This document shows, in pieces, positions 53,329 through 63,836 of a DNA stretch of 64,000 nt (position 1 is the first letter of the stretch; each line of letters begins with the position of its first letter). The position numbers were made by a program, and so were the translations under genes. The notes under the pieces were generated by a model. That model saw only the letters and a program-made list of their open reading frames with translations. It was not told the origin of the DNA and ran no database searches. The stretch spans positions 121,001-185,000 of the forward strand of contig CAJNDS010000099.1 of the NCBI GenBank assembly GCA_905221605.1. Direction: 5' to 3'. Source of the DNA: Symbiodinium natans (taxonomy: Eukaryota; Sar; Dinophyceae; Suessiales; Symbiodiniaceae).

Positions 53329-53854
53329 TCAAGGCTTGCTTCGTGTGTCCTGCACGGCGCGGGCATACTTCGGCAGAAGGCCCAGCTTCGCGCAAGCATC
53401 CTCGGGTTTGCGAGTTTAGGGTTGAGGCTCGTAACCCCCAGATCATCCCGCTTGTAACAGAACCCTCAACTCCCCCAACTTAAGCCCAAAAAAAACCCAA
53501 AGCCCACATTTTGCGGCATGTTGGGCAGAATCCCCCTTACCAGAACTTCTTTGGGAAGCCGAATGTCGGAAGCCCTATGCGGAATGGCCCCGAAGGCCAG
53601 AGAGCTTCGCTGACAATTTTCCCCAACATACCCCCCAAAAGCGGTTTGGGGTTTAGGGCTTTATCCTGATTCTCGGAACCCGGGGAAAAAGGACCCTCAA
53701 CTGTTTCGAGAGTCTTCACAAGGGCAGATCCTGGCGCCGGAACATCCCTGTACCGATGACGCTCGGGTTCCCCCCCCATACATACTTCGTATCCTCGCAA
53801 GGAAGAAGCGTTTGCTTTTCTGGCACCCTCTTTGAGGAAGCCCAGATCTATCTC
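53329..53854 (-). CDS. Three-exon C-terminal gene fragment
   Basis: Exons 53666-53854 (63 codons, EIDLGFLKEGARKANASSLR and onward), 53541-53609 (23 codons, SSLAFGAIPHRASDIRLPKE) and 53329-53400 (DACAKLGLLPKYARAVQDTR, then SKP and TGA) are all in phase 0. Intron 1 is 56 nt with a GA donor (ATCAG|GATAAA) and TTGTCAG|C. Intron 2 is 140 nt with GTAAGG and ACCCGAG|G. It is Arg/Lys-rich and not recognised. The exon chain and three exact codon counts make coding status firm. Confidence 0.72.
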
Positions 53855-54570
53855 CTTATGTGGCCCCCCAAGCCCCAATCCCCAGTCCCCAAACCCTAAA
53901 CCCTAAACCCTAAACCCTAAACCCTAAACCCTAAACCCTAAACCCTAAACCCTAAACCCAGGTCTGGATTCCCCCGAAGAGGGCTCCCTCCTGTTTCCCA
54001 CGTCGTCGTGCAAACCCTATACTTGTACTGTTAACCCCAGCGATAAGTGTACTGACAAGCCCCCCTAGTCCCCCTAAGTAGGTGGTAAGTCGACTCATAC
54101 TTGGGCTTATACGTACCCATGAACCTCCAAAAAATTGGGGCAAAGTCTGGGGGGGGCACCCCACTCTTGCAAAACTCTCGCGCCCGACGAAAGGTCCTCG
54201 TATTCGCCAGAGGCCCGGCGGGCTCCTTCTCCACTGTAGTCAACACAAAAAACGAGTTTAAGGTGTGGAGGGACCCAGAGCCTTAATCTCATTCCCTCAG
54301 AAACCCCTATGTATGCCTTATGATATAGTCCCGAAATACCTAAGTAGCCCCCTCCCTTAGTCCCCGGAAACTAGGGTTTAGAGCTTAGGGTGTACCGGGG
54401 GTGTGATAGGTTTAAGTTGACAGCTATCTTTACAAGGTTCCAGGGTTTCGGGGTGTAGGGCGTTTGCGGCTTTAGAGGGGTTTTAGAGGGTTTCAGTGCT
54501 TTAGGGTTTTAGGGCTTCGGGCATTGGAGCTCTTCAGGGTGTGAGGGTGCCAGGGCTTCTTGCTTGCTAG

Positions 54571-54681
54571 CCCAGCAGTAGCCATATGGTGACAAGGGTG
54601 CCCGTCTTGAGTCTCGGGGTTGGTTGCTTTATAACGGAACCAGTACCCAAAAAAGGGCAAAAGGGTACCACTGGGCTACCA
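54571..54681. mobile_element. Introner family C copy
   Basis: CTAGCCCAGCAGTAGCCATA ... GGGTACCACTGGGCTACCAA, in non-coding surroundings. Confidence 0.75.
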
Positions 54682-54815
54682 AAGGCCTCAGGGTTTTAAA
54701 ACTTTGGGGTTTCGGGATGTTTGGGTTCACATAGAGCTTAGGGTTTAGGGTTTAGGGTGTTAGGATGTTCGGGTGTTCGGATGTTAGGGTGTTAGGGTTT
54801 AGTTTCGGGCCTCCT

Positions 54816-54917
54816 AAGCCGCAAGCCGGCTACTGGCGCCCCACTCCAGGCGCTAAAGTTCGCGGCCACGGTGAGCAACCCCCGGGGCTCCCGATTCGGC
54901 GCATTTCCGGACGTCTT
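54816..54917 (+). CDS. Internal exon
   Basis: PATGAPLQALKFAATVSNPR then GSRFGAFPDVLR, followed by the array donor CGG|GTTTAGGG; acceptor AGCCGCAAG|C. Confidence 0.55.
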
Positions 54918-55080
54918 GCGGGTTTAGGGTTTAGGGCAGGGGGTTTAGGGTTTAGGGCTTAGGGTTTAGGATTTAGGGCCATTTAGGGTTTAGGGTTTAG
55001 AGTTTAGGGTTTAGGGTTTAGGGTTTAGGGTTTAGGGCTTAGGGTTTAGGGTTTAGGATTTAGGACCCTCAACCCTAAAC

Positions 55081-55135
55081 CTCCGGTGCGGCTCCTGAGC
55101 CCTTGGGGGTGCCCAGTGGAGAACTGCTGCCAGGG
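55081..55135 (-). CDS. Short internal exon
   Basis: Acceptor GACGCCTTGCAG|C and donor GGAG|GTTTAGGG are both good. Two frames are open (PGSSSPLGTPKGSGAAPE or LAAVLHWAPPRAQEPHR). Confidence 0.5.
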
Positions 55136-55197
55136 CTGCAAGGCGTCAAGCCTTGGAGTGCGTGAGCCCAGTTTGGCGCTTGGGGTTTAGGGCTTGG

Positions 55198-55300
55198 GGT
55201 TTGGGGGTTTTGGGGTTTTGGGGTTTTGGGGTTTTGGGGTTTTGGGGTTTTGGGGTTTTGGGGTTTTGGGGTTTTGGGGTTTTGGGGTTTTGGGGTTTGG
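55198..55300. repeat. GGGTTTTG array
   Basis: About 12 units of an 8-bp GGGGTTTT repeat, a Tetrahymena-like variant embedded between TTTAGGG blocks; poly-G of 42 nt follows at 55,455-55,496. Confidence 0.9.
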
Positions 55301-55452
55301 GGTTTTGGGTTCAGGGTTTAGGGTTTTGGGGTTTAGAGTTTAGGGGTTTCGGGTTCAATTCGGGTTTGGGGTTGAGGGTTTAGGGTTTGGGGTTTAGGGT
55401 TTAGGGTTTAGGGGGCTGGTGTGTGCCAGCCTCCCATGCCAGAAGCTTGGCA

Positions 55453-55498
<46 letters not shown>

Positions 55499-55615
55499 TC
55501 CGCAATTTGGGCACGGGGGCCATGTAGGGGCTAGGGGACCCCTAGAAGGGACCCTTCATCTTATTCCCGTACATAACCACTATAAACCTCTATAATGTCG
55601 TCCCTTTAAAAGGGG

Positions 55616-55690
55616 GCTTCTGCGCGAGACCTTGAGCGCTGTTTTGCCCAAGAGGTGCTATCTGCCAAAGCACGGGATCCGGCCCCGAAG
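55616..55690 (+). CDS. Exon-like island
   Basis: LLRETLSAVLPKRCYLPKHG then IRPRSI; followed directly by (CAACCCCT)n. Confidence 0.45.
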
Positions 55691-55872
55691 CATTCAACCC
55701 CTCAACCCCTCAACCCCTCAACCCCTCAACCCCTCAACCCCTCAACCCCTCAACCCCTCAACCCCTCAAACCCTCAAACCCTCAAACCCTCAAACCCAAA
55801 CCCTCAAACCCTCAACCCCTCAACCCCTCAAACCCTAAACCCTAAGCCCTGTTCCGGTTCCATTCTTCAAAG

Positions 55873-56003
55873 CCCAGGGGCTCGGAAGACCCAGCTGCGA
55901 TGTGGCGATCTTACTGAGGGAGTTGGTACCTCTCACAATTCTGCCCTCAGACGTGCGAGTGCCGCACTTGCCTTGATAGTTCTTCGTGGGGACTTCTGGG
56001 AGC
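55873..56003 (+). CDS. Internal or terminal exon
   Basis: RKTQLRCGDLTEGVGTSHNS then ALRRASAALALIVLRGDFWE, 45 codons; acceptor CATTCTTCAAAG|C, donor GCTAG|GTAACC or stop a few codons later. Confidence 0.55.
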
Positions 56004-56195
56004 TAGGTAACCTGTGAGTGTAGGGGGAGAAGGCCTGACAGACTGGTTTGATTCTTTTGCGGGTTTTGTGCTGGCTACAAGTAAAACCATATCGCAAGAC
56101 ACGAGCTTATGACCCCAAGATTTTCCGACACCTACAACCCTGAACCCTGAACCCTAAACCCTCTGTATGCCCTAAAGCCTAAACTTTTAAACCCC

Positions 56196-56285
56196 GCCTC
56201 GAAAAACTTAACCTTGGGCGCACGCTTTAGGCGCCCACCACTGGGTGAAGCGCTGGGGGACGGGCCCTTCGGGGAAGTGCCTTGG
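56196..56285 (-). CDS. Exon-like island, basic and Ser/Pro-rich
   Basis: SPKGPSPSASPSGGRLKRAP then KVKFFEAG; acceptor AAAGCCAAG|G, donor CGGG|GTTTAA. Confidence 0.5.
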
Positions 56286-57023
56286 CTTTTGGTGTTTGGG
56301 TTGGGGTTTGCGGGTTTGGGGTTGGGGGTTTGGGGGGTTTGGGCCTTTTTGGAAGCTTGGGGATTTGGGGGTTTGGAGGTTTGGGGGTGTGGGGGTTTGG
56401 GGGTTTGGGGCTTAGGGGTTTCGGGTTTAGGTCTTGGATTAGAGCTGTGACCTTCGAGTGCCAAAAAGACAACACTGGCGAGGCGGCGCGAAACCAGAAG
56501 CCCAAAGCCCAAAGCCCTAAGCTAGTTGGTCGTCCTTTGTTCATGCCTTAAAGCTCCGCAGCAGAGAACCCTCACGAGGCCTGTGGTTTAGGGTCGAGGC
56601 TTGCATCTTGAACGCACAGCCTGCCTGAACCTTAAACCCTTCAACCCCTACACCCCTAAACCCTAAACCCTTAAGCTCTTTGAAACCTTTAAACCCTTGA
56701 AACCCTTTAAGCCCTGTAAACCCTTTAAACCCCTTAACCCCTTTAAACCCTTTAAACCCTTTATACCCTTCCTTTAAACCCTTTAAACCCCTAAACCCCT
56801 TTAAGCCCTTACACCCTTGAACCCTTAAAACCCTTGAAGCCCTTACACCCTTAAACCCCTAACCCCTAACCCCTAACCCCTAACCCCCTAAAACCTAACC
56901 CTTAAACCCTAAACCCTAAACCCTAAACCCTAAACCCTACCCTAAACGAAACCCTAACCCTAAACCCTAAACCTCACCCTAAGCCCTAAACCCCCGTCTG
57001 GTGCTCTTCTGCCAGGCAGCAGG

Positions 57024-57079
57024 GAGGCGCTGGTCCCCAGGTTTTTGGAGACTTCCCAAGCAGGGCCTGGGAGTGACTG
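57024..57079 (+). CDS. Exon ending in a family D introner
   Basis: AAGRRWSPGFWRLPKQGLGV after GCTCTTCTGCCAG|G. The frame ends at TGACTG|GACCCAAAG, a GA donor inside a family D terminus, the same arrangement as at 12206. Confidence 0.45.
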
Positions 57080-57447
57080 GACCCAAAGACAAGACCTAGG
57101 AATGAAACGGGTGCCCTTTTTGGTTTGTAGGAAAGGTTTGGGGTTTAGGGTTTAGGGTTTAGGGTTTAGGCTTTTTAGTTTTTAGCTTTAGGCTTAGGGG
57201 CTTACAAGGGACCTAACCCTTCAACACGGGGGGACATAAGGCCTGGACGATTTCGGCTTTAAGTTACTTTTTCAGGGTTTAAACCGTGTGGGCTTAGGGT
57301 TCAGGGACCATGGTAGAACATTTCATGATTCCACATCTCCAGGTCCTTCCCTCCTCTAAACCAGTTCTAAACCCAAAACCCTTAACCCCTCCCAAATGGC
57401 CCTAACCCTTTAACACCTAACCCCAAACCCAAACCTAAACCCTAAAC

Positions 57448-57523
57448 CCCGACAAGGGCCCCCGGCGGCTGGCTGTGTCTTGCACATCCGATCTTGCGCC
57501 GCGCGGTGTTCGCCCTGCCGAAG
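57448..57523 (-). CDS. Internal exon
   Basis: LRQGEHRAAQDRMCKTQPAA then GGPC; acceptor GCACTGGAG|C, donor TCGGG|GTTTAGGG. Confidence 0.55.
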
Positions 57524-57864
57524 CTCCAGTGCGCCCCACCGCCCTTTAGGGTTAGGGTTTAGGGTTGAGGACTGAGGGTTTAGGGATGGGCGATTATACC
57601 CTATAATCCCTTTTGTAGGCTCATTATGGGATTTTAAGGCCGAATAGCCCATCCTGGTACATAAGGATCGTGGTTTTACAGCGGTTTGGGGTTAGGGCTT
57701 GGGGTTTAGGGTTAGGGTTTGGGGTTTACAGTTTGGGGTTTACGAGTTGGGGTTCACGATTTGGGGGCTTGTTGGGGTTCAGGGTTTGGGGGTAAGGGTT
57801 AAGGGTGTAGGGTTTGGGGTTAGGTTTTGGGGTTCTTGGAGCTTCGATAGTACATTCTACGCAG

Positions 57865-57996
57865 GCAACAGTGTGGGCGAACCCTAAACCCGACTTATCA
57901 ACCATCGTACTAGTTTCTCTGAGTCCCCAGCAGCATCCAGAGCGAAGTTTAGCGTGCAAAGGCTGCTTGGAAGTTTCCCCATGGTTACCGGCGTGA
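57865..57996 (+). CDS. C-terminal exon with a telomere unit inside the coding frame
   Basis: ATVWANPKPDLSTIVLVSLS then PQQHPERSLACKGCLEVSPW and TGA, 43 codons after TACATTCTACGCAG|G. ANPKPD is encoded by a single in-frame CCCTAAACCC. Confidence 0.5.
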   Translation, partial: ATVWANPKPDLSTIVLVSLSPQQHPERSLACKGCLEVSPWLPA

Positions 57997-58159
57997 GCAT
58001 GAACTGTCGGTTCAAAGTTCAGTGTAGGGGTTTTAGGGGTTCAGGGTTGAGCCCTAAACCCTAAACCCTAAACCTAGACCTATAAACCCTAAACCATAAG
58101 GGTTTAGTTTAGGGTTTAGGGTTTAGGGTTTAGGTTTTAGGGTTCAGGGCTCAGGGTTT

Positions 58160-58409
58160 AGGAGCTTCAGGGCTTCGGGAGTTCCAAATCCCAAGACCTA
58201 CACTGGCGGTTGCGCTTTCTTTCTCCACGCGGCGGACACACTGAAATCTGTACGTGCCCCACATGATGGATCTAAATGCTTCTTGGAAATACCAACTAAA
58301 CGGAATTTCAGACACTAACATGGCCCTGGGACAGGGCGCAGGCCAAAAGGAGCGGCGGGAATAAAGGATCCTGCTTGCACAGAGACTCGTGGACAGAGGG
58401 GCGTTGCTC
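58160..58409 (-). CDS. Hypothetical exon, about 80 codons
   Basis: ASRILYSRRSFWPAPCPRAM, then SWYFQEAFRSIMWGTYRFQC and RRVEKESATASVGLG in one open frame; donor probably CCA|GTGTAG. Aromatic-rich; not recognised. Confidence 0.5.
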
Positions 58410-58585
58410 AACTTCTTTACCCTGCACCCTAAACCCTGAAGCCTAACTTCGTGAGCACCGTACTCAGTCCAGGAATAGTGGGGGGCTAACCCTAAACCCT
58501 AAACCCCTAACCCCTAAACCCTAAGCCCTAAACCCCTAAACCCTAAACCCTAAACCCTAAAACCCTACCAAGAACCAGCAATTGG

Positions 58586-58669
58586 CTATGTAGGCAGCAG
58601 CTCGGCGACCACATCTCTCTGCTTTGACCGCCCAGCTGGCTCCTCTCTTCCCCAGCACTCCTTGACGAG
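58586..58669 (-). CDS. Protein-kinase C-lobe remnant
   Basis: LVKECWGREEPAGRSKQRDV then VAELLPT and TAG follows the subdomain XI pattern LxxxCWxxxPxxRxxxxxVxxxL. It lies downstream of a complete kinase C-terminus, so it is a second kinase-like gene or pseudogene. The conserved Arg-Pro is Arg-Ser. Confidence 0.5.
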   Translation of the reverse strand, partial: LVKECWGREEPAGRSKQRDVVAELLPT

Positions 58670-58675
58670 CCCTAA

Positions 58676-59358
58676 AACCCTAAACCCCTAAACCCCTAAA
58701 CCCCTAAACCCCTAACCCCTAACCCCTAAACCCCTAAACCCCTAAACCCCGAAACCCCTACCCCTAAACCCCTAAACCCTAAACCCCGAAACCCTAAACC
58801 CTAAACCCCTACCCCTAAAAACCCCAAACCCCTAAACCCCTAAACCCCTAACCCCTAACCCCCCTAAACCCCTAAACCCCTAACCCTAAAACCCCTAAAC
58901 CCCTAAACCCTAACCCCTAACCCCTAACCCCTAAACCCCTAAACCCCTAAACCCTAAACCCCTAAACCCCTAAACCCCTAAACCCCTAAACCCCTAAACC
59001 CCTAAACCCCCTAAACCCCTAAACCCCTAAACCCCTAAACCCCTAAACCCCTAAACCCCTGAACCCCTGAACCCCTGAACCCCTAAACACCCTAAACCCC
59101 TAAACCCCTAACCCCCTAAACCCCTACACCCCTAAACCCCTAAACCCCTAAACCCCTAAACCCCTAAACCCCTAAACCCCTACACCCCTAACCCCCTAAA
59201 CCCCTAAACCCCTAAACCCCTAAACCCCTAAAAACCCCTAAACCCCTAAACCCCTAAACCCCTAAACCCCTAAACCCCTAAACCCCTAAACCCCTAAACC
59301 CCTAAACCCCTAAACCCCTAAACCCCTAAACCCCTAAACCCCTAAACCCCTAAACCCT
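58676..59358. repeat. CCCCTAAA array, longest in the window
   Basis: About 80 units, mainly the 8-mer CCCCTAAA, with a few 7-mers and CCCCTGAA/CCCCTACA variants. Confidence 0.95.
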
Positions 59359-59366
59359 ACAGAATC

Positions 59367-59453
59367 CTAAGCCAAGCGGATCCGGCAATCTTCGGGCTGC
59401 GGGTGCTCTGAGAACCGGGCACTAAGCATCTTAGCTGGAGTTCGTTCCGAGGT
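59367..59453 (-). CDS. C-terminal exon
   Basis: TSERTPAKMLSARFSEHPQP then EDCRIRLA and TAG; excellent acceptor TGCAACTTGTCGCAG|A. A GC donor (TTG|GCTTAG) could extend it. Confidence 0.5.
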   Translation of the reverse strand, partial: TSERTPAKMLSARFSEHPQPEDCRIRLA

Positions 59454-59699
59454 CTGCGACAAGTTGCACTACAGGGTTCTTAAGAGAGGGGGGTTCAAGG
59501 GGAGTATGTAACCCAAGGTTGCCTGATACCACTACTCCCAAAGGCTCCCTAGGGTTCCCTACGTACCTACCGCGCGATGAACCCTTTTGCTTCAGGACCC
59601 GATGATAAAGGGTTTAGGGTTTAGGGTTTAGGGTTTAGGGTTCAGGGTTTAGGGTTTAGCTAGGCACGTACCCTGAACCCTCAACCCCCCAAGACCCTA

Positions 59700-59925
59700 C
59701 AGACCCCATCTCGCCTCTATACCCGGATACCCTATATACCATCTATACCCTCTATACCCTGTATACCCTATATACGCTGTCTACCTATATACCCTATATA
59801 CCCTATCTACCCTATATACCCAATCTACCCTACGCACCCTATATACCCTACATACCCTGTATACCCTCTATGCCCTATCTACCCCACATGCCCTAAATAC
59901 CCGATATACCCTATATACGCGAACC
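59700..59925. repeat. CCCTATATA array
   Basis: About 20 degenerate CCCTATATAC units, a further telomere-like variant. Confidence 0.85.
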
Positions 59926-59963
59926 CTGAACCCTAATCCCTAAACCCTAAAACCCTAAGGACC

Positions 59964-62900
59964 CTAGAGCCGGGCAAGACTCCGCGCCACGTCCGAGACG
60001 GAAGGTCGATCTTCTGGCGTCCAGGCCAAGCACCTACTCAGTCGCTTTAGGGCTTGTAGGGTTTCGGGTTTAGGGTTTAGGGTTTAGGGTCTAGGGGCTA
60101 GGGTTTAGGGTTGTAGGGGTTTGGGGGGCTTAGGGCTTAGGGAGTTTTTTCTATACTAGGTACCCTTTTTCGCTGAATTGGGGTGCGTAAAAAACGGAAC
60201 ACCTCAAACACAGAATAAGGGTGAATAGGTTTGTAAGGTAACCGGAGTTCTGGGTCCAGTGAACCTGTGGGCGCCGGCTTCGCCCCTAAACCCCAAACCC
60301 TAAACCGTCAACCCTAAACTAAACCGCGTCGCCGGAGTTAGCACGCTGTGGGCAGGTGCATCTCATTCTACCGACTCCAGCGCAAATGGCATCACGCCCT
60401 CCTCGGGCGGAGGGAGAGACATATGTAGCATGCAGTCGGGCGTGAGCCTGTGCCAAGCGCGAGCCTGTGCCAAGCGCGAATGGTTGTTTGAGATAGACCA
60501 TCTGAGTTAATTAATGTCCATGAACTCCGATATCTGACACATTCAGGCACCCTGATTCCCAAATCCTACGCCACTGGCCAGCCATGTCTCGGCTGAGTCC
60601 CGGCAGCTCTCCGCGCGATCGTCCAATTCTGCTGGCCCATAGGGTTTAGGGTCTAGGGTCTAGGGTTTAGGGTTTAGGGTTTCGGGTTTAGGGTTTAGGG
60701 TTTAGGGTTAGTACTTAGCTAGTAGAAGGTGGGATGTTCCCCTTATGGTAACAGTCCTTAATCGGGACTCTAGTACCCCCTACTATACTCCCTAGTGAGG
60801 ACTGTTAGTACAAGGAGGAACATCTCAAAGTAGAAGTATCACCGACACCATGACCGTCACCATCTTTGTTTTTGATTGCCACTCTTACTCCTTTCTTGCC
60901 AATATTCTGCTACTATGATTCCAATGATGGCTGCAATATCTGTAAGGCTTTATCGGTAGTATAGGCCTTACGATGCTCTTCATGGATCTGGCCTGCAGCG
61001 CCCCCCGCCCGTGCTTTCGCCTCAAACCCTATAAGCCCTGTAAACCCTATAAACCCCATCAAGCCTTTGAATCCCACAAACCCCATAAACCCTATAAACC
61101 CTACAAAGCCTCTTAACCCTGTGAACCTTACAAGCCCTGCAAACTCTACGAACCCTAAACCCTACTATAAACCCTACAAACCCCATAAACCCTCAAAACC
61201 CTGAAACCCTAGAACCCCTCAAACCCCCCTTAACCCTCAAACCTGAACCCCTGAAACCCTAAACCCTGAAACCCCTCAAACCCTAAACCCGTGAAACCCT
61301 ACACCCTGAAACCCTCAAACCCTGAAGCCTAAATCCCTAACCCGTAAGCCCCTAAACCCCTAAACCCCTCAACCCCTCAATCCCTAAACCCCGAAACCCC
61401 TAAACCCCTAAACCCTCAACCCTCAACGCTAAACCCTAAACCCTAAACCCTAAACCCTAAACCCTAAACCCTAAACCCTAAACCCTAAACCCTAAACCCT
61501 AAACCCCCCCTCCCAAAACCCAACATCTGAGGCCAAGCACCCGGACAGGACCTGCTGCAGAGGCATCTCGGCTTCCTCAGCTTGCGGATCAGTGCCTGCT
61601 TCACCCCTCCTCCCCACCAAGACCCAACGATTTAGGGTTTAGGGTTTACGGTTTAGGGTTTAGGGTTTAGGGTTTAGGGTTTAGGGTTCAGGGTTCAGGG
61701 TTCAGGGAAGTCAATGCTGCTTCTCAGAGACTCTAGGTGCAGGGTCAGGGGTTCAGGGTTTAGGGGTGTTGGGCCTTTTAGGGTGTAGGGTTTAGGGATT
61801 AGGGTTTTAGGGTTTTAGGGGCTTAGGGGGTCAGGGTTGAGGGATTAAAGGCTTAGGGTTTAGGGTTCAGAGGACTTTTCAAGGCCGGGCCGCCAGGCGC
61901 GCGGGGTTCCAGGGCTCCCAGCCCTGCCAAATCCAGGCCGCGGCCTGCGCCAGTCCCCAGGCGTCCGTGGCGGGAGAGTAGGCCTTGGTAGCCCCAGGAA
62001 CCATATTAAAATAAGGGCTTCGGCCGGGCTTAGGGTCGAGGGTCTAGGGTCTCGGGTCTGGGGTTTGGGGTTTCGGGTTTGGGGTTTAGGGTTCGGTTGG
62101 TTACTTTATAAGGGAACCCCCCCAAACCCTAAACCCTAAACCCTAAACCCTAAACCCTAGACCCTAGACCCTAAACCCTAAACCCTAAACCCTAAACCCT
62201 AAACCCTAAACCCTAAACCCTAAACCCTAAACCCGAAAACCTAAACCCTAAACCCTAAACCCTAAACCCTAAACCCTAAACCCTAAACCCTCCCCCCACC
62301 CCCACTATGGCGCAGGGCCACCGTCGGCGTCAAACCCTAAACCCTAAAAACAAAGAAGGGTAAAGACTACCACGGGGCTACCAAGAGGCGCCGGAGAAGT
62401 TGTCGGGCTTGCACTGGACAGACGGATCCCCGGGTCCCTTGTTGTACCTTGGCTTAGGGTTTAGGGTTTAGGGTTTAGGGTTTAGGGTTTAGGGTTTAGG
62501 GTTTAGGGTTTAGGGTTTAGGGTTTAGGGTTTAGGGTTTAGGGTTTAGGGTTTAGGGTTTAGGGTTTAGGGTTTAGGGTTTAGGGATAGGGTTTAGGGTT
62601 TAAGGTTTAGGGTTTTTGACAGCTGTTTGAGCAACACCAAAACCTCCCAACCCTGAACTCCACAACCCTAAACCCCCCAAAACCCTGAGAACCCCAAACC
62701 CCAGACCCCGAGAAGCCCTCAATCCTAAACCCTAAACCCTAAACCCTAAACCCTAAACCCTAAACCCTAAACCCTAAACCCTAAACCCTAAACCCTAAAC
62801 CCTAAACCCTACTCGCCCTCCATAAGAAGAAGCTCCCAGGTGCCATGTGGAAGGCTCATCCACCAGCCTGGCGTCCCCGAAGTCGATGAGCCACAAGGAG

Positions 62901-63836
62901 GCGTGGCCGGGCCTCACAGGCGGCTCTGGGTGCTTTAGGGTTTAGGGTTTAGGGTTTAGGGTTTAGGGTTTAGGGTTTAGGGTTGAGGGTTTAGGGTTTA
63001 GGCTTTAGGCTTTAGGCTTTAGGGTTTAGGGTGTAGGAATGTAGGTGAAATTGAAAGGGCAAGTTGGTGAAGACGCCTTTGGGGGTTTTAAGCTTCACAG
63101 GGTGGGCTGTGTCGATGTTTCTGTCGGTGACTTTGGCCACCCGACTCCGGAAGCCCTAAACCCTAAACCCTAAACCCTAAACCCTAAACCCTAAACCCTA
63201 AAGCCTAAACCCTAAACCCTACACTTTTCGTTGGGGCATGTTGCCCACTGCCTCTCGGAGTGAAGAACCATGTTGTCAGGCTTCACATCGCAGTGCCTCT
63301 GCGGCTTAGGCTTTAGGGTTTGGGGTTTGGGGTTTAGGGTTTAGGGGCTAGTGTTTAGGGTTCAGGGTGGAGGGTTTGGGGTTTAAGGCTGAAGGAACAA
63401 AGTCACGTGCCATTCTTCGAGACAGGGCGCACCTAAACCCTAAACCCTAAACCCTAAACCCCAAACCCCAAACCCTAAACACACCCTGAGACCACGCGAC
63501 GCCAACTCTGAGGGTTTTTGGTTGAAAGCTGCTCTTGAACAAATGGGCGCGCCATTTTAAGATCAGCCACCTCGCCCCCTAAACACCCAAACTTGCTCAG
63601 CTTCCTAGGACTTCCCAGACTCTCCAGAACTTCGTAATCCACAAATCTTCCTAGAACTCTTAAACCCGAAATCCCAAACCCTAAGCCCTAAAAATCCTTA
63701 TCTCTAAGTCCTCAGGTTTCCTAAACTTCCTAAACCCTGAAACCCCCTCCATGCCGCCAAGATACAGGATGCCTGCGCTATGCAGCTCCGCCAGTCCCAG
63801 CGCCAAGCTCTCAATCATGGCCACGAAGCATGCCTG
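59964..63836 (-). CDS. Protein kinase, seven exons, N-lobe beyond the right edge
   Basis: Exons: 63766-63836 (ACFVAMIESLALGLAELHSA), 63245-63296 (HCDVKPDNMVLHSERQW), 62813-62923 (ASLWLIDFGDARLVDEPSTW), 62382-62447 (QGTRGSVCPVQARQLLRRLL), 61879-61983 (AYSPATDAWGLAQAAAWIWQ), 60372-60447 (LTPDCMLHMSLPPPEEGVMP) and 59964-60044 (LSRCLAWTPEDRPSVSDVAR, TAG). Motifs in order: helix E, HCDVKPDN (HRD-type loop with Cys for Arg), DFG, GTxGxxxP activation end, DxW helix F, RPS subdomain XI. Phases agree at exon joins 1-2, 3-4, 4-5 and 6-7. Joins 2-3 and 5-6 need GC donors; exon 5 also has an in-frame TGA. Substrate unknown; HCD suggests no activation-loop phosphoregulation. Another exon-like island lies at 63,050-63,146. 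Intron 4 is a family C introner. Confidence 0.82.
60733..60828. mobile_element. MITE family A copy
   Basis: GGGATGTTCCCCTTATGGTA ... AGTACAAGGAGGAACATCTC, about 96 bp, with AACAGTCCTTAATCGGG. Confidence 0.75.
61984..62381. mobile_element. Introner family C as a kinase intron, enlarged by telomere arrays and an LRR-exon fragment
   Basis: Both termini (CTTGGTAGCCCCAGGAACCA; ACCACGGGGCTACCAAG) and a central piece (GGTTGGTTACTTTATAAGGG) of the family are present. They are split by a TTTAGGG-like block (62,025-62,095) and a CCCTAAA array (62,122-62,290), and contain a 35-bp exon copy. In gene orientation the splice sites are CTTG|GTAGCC and CTACCAAG|G, both inside the termini. It separates exons 62382-62447 and 61879-61983 in phase 0. 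Confidence 0.8.
62299..62333. repeat. 35-bp copy of an LRR exon end
   Basis: Identical to 44224-44258 (core CACTATGGCGCAGGGCCACC), the 3' end of LRR exon F with its C-rich flank. It lies here between CCCTAAA units. Confidence 0.9.
62457..62615. repeat. Long TTTAGGG array
   Basis: About 22 units, nearly perfect. Confidence 0.95.
63050..63146 (-). CDS. Exon-like island inside the kinase gene
   Basis: RVAKVTDRNIDTAHPVKLKT then PKGVFTNLPFQF in one open frame. It lies between the HCD and DFG exons, where kinases can carry inserts. Splice ends are not certain, and the flanking exons also join without it. Confidence 0.45.

Noticed and set aside
55632-56017. 120-codon plus frame across (CAACCCCT)n
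   Set aside because: The middle is repeat; only the flanking islands 55616-55690 and 55873-56003 look coding.
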